Shown here piece after piece: positions 20,345 through 20,479 of a stretch of 20,479 nt of DNA. The stretch's first letter is position 1. Each line of letters begins with the position of its first letter. The notes below the pieces were generated by a model that was not told the DNA's origin, searched no databases, and was given only the letters and a program-made list of their open reading frames with translations. This DNA is from a virus: positions 1 through 20,479 of the IMG/VR virus record IMGVR_UViG_3300042887_005614; one strand, written 5' to 3'. A program made the translations under genes and the position numbers.

Positions 20345-20419
20345 TGGAGCGGGCGATGGGATTCGAACCCACGACCCCAACCTTGGCAAGGTTGTGCTCT
20401 ACCCCTGAGCTACGCCCGC
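20345..20419 (-). tRNA. tRNA-Gly (anticodon GCC)
   Basis: Read leftward from 20419, the acceptor arm GCGGGCG pairs with CGCCCGC (20413-20419 with 20349-20355). The D-arm reads AGCTCAGGGGTAGAGC. The anticodon stem-loop is CAACCTTGCCAAGGTTG, with GCC at the centre, and the T-arm is GTGGGTTCGAATCCCAT. The discriminator U and an encoded CCA follow at 20345-20348. All stems pair, and the length is 75 with CCA. It is a complete, ordinary glycine tRNA. Its 3' end points toward the phage island but is separated from it by ycjX-ycjF, and serine recombinases do not normally use tRNA genes. Confidence 0.96.
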
Positions 20420-20449
20420 GCTCCGTTCCGCAATCAGCGGAGGACCAGT

Positions 20450-20478
20450 CTAATACGGGGCTTCCCGGGCGATGACAA
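20450..20478 (-). promoter_or_regulatory. Sigma-70 type promoter of tRNA-Gly
   Basis: Read leftward, a -35 box TTGTCA (20478-20473) is followed by exactly 17 bases and a -10 box TATTAG (20455-20450). Start of transcription would fall near 20443, giving a leader of about 24 bases before the tRNA. A GC-rich stretch just after the -10 could serve as a stringent discriminator. Confidence 0.75.
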
Positions 20479-20479
20479 T

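Noticed and set aside
20345-20419. tRNA-Gly 3' end as the attachment site of the island
   Set aside because: It is separated from the phage genes by ycjX-ycjF, the integrase is a serine recombinase, and no duplicate tRNA end was seen in the window.

Overview
The window is high-GC bacterial DNA, most likely from an alphaproteobacterium of the Rhodospirillales/Acetobacterales or Rhizobiales type. This rests on the GC content, on the phage families (DUF669, DUF6511, DUF2924, DUF3489) typical of prophages in that class, and on a host ycjX-ycjF pair. It covers the early/replication end of an integrated prophage or phage-derived island, its integration module, and the flanking chromosome.

Layout. 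(1) 1-3224, minus strand: a DUF3489 protein cut by the window edge, a 70-aa phage protein, a Nu1-like terminase small subunit, a ParB-domain protein, and a ParB-DNA methyltransferase fusion. (2) 3492-4307, plus strand: a DUF429 (RNase H-fold) gene, inverted relative to its neighbours and looking like a cargo gene ('moron'). (3) 4304-13796, minus strand: one compact operon with overlapping or abutting start/stop codons. From promoter-proximal to distal it encodes a Cro-like HTH protein, a Holliday-junction-resolvase-like nuclease, two phage proteins of unknown function, a RecA-fold ATPase, DUF669, a Cas4/RecB-like nuclease, a DEAH helicase with a zinc finger, a basic repeat protein, DUF6511, a primase-polymerase/helicase fusion, and three small proteins. 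This is a self-contained replication and recombination set. (4) 13797-13895: a divergent control region with inverted repeats. It separates the operon from a CI-like repressor (HTH plus S24 peptidase) on the plus strand, so it works as a lysis-lysogeny switch. (5) 14744-17158, plus strand: a coupled integration cassette of a small protein, DUF2924, a large serine recombinase and an HTH protein. (6) 17215-17617: an internally deleted and frameshifted remnant of a BPTD_3080-type restriction endonuclease. (7) 17614-20000: ycjX and ycjF, which look like host chromosome. (8) 20001-20479: intergenic DNA and a minus-strand tRNA-Gly(GCC) with a good promoter and a rho-independent terminator.

How it fits together. 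CI would repress the leftward operon. When it is relieved, the operon supplies DNA synthesis (primase-polymerase, helicases), recombination (ATPase, DUF669, PD-(D/E)XK nuclease, resolvase) and then DNA modification and packaging (ParB-methyltransferase, Nu1-like). The serine recombinase cassette would integrate and excise the element. The right edge of the element probably lies between the cassette and ycjX, within or next to the broken restriction gene. No structural genes, left attachment site, CRISPR array or insertion sequence is visible.
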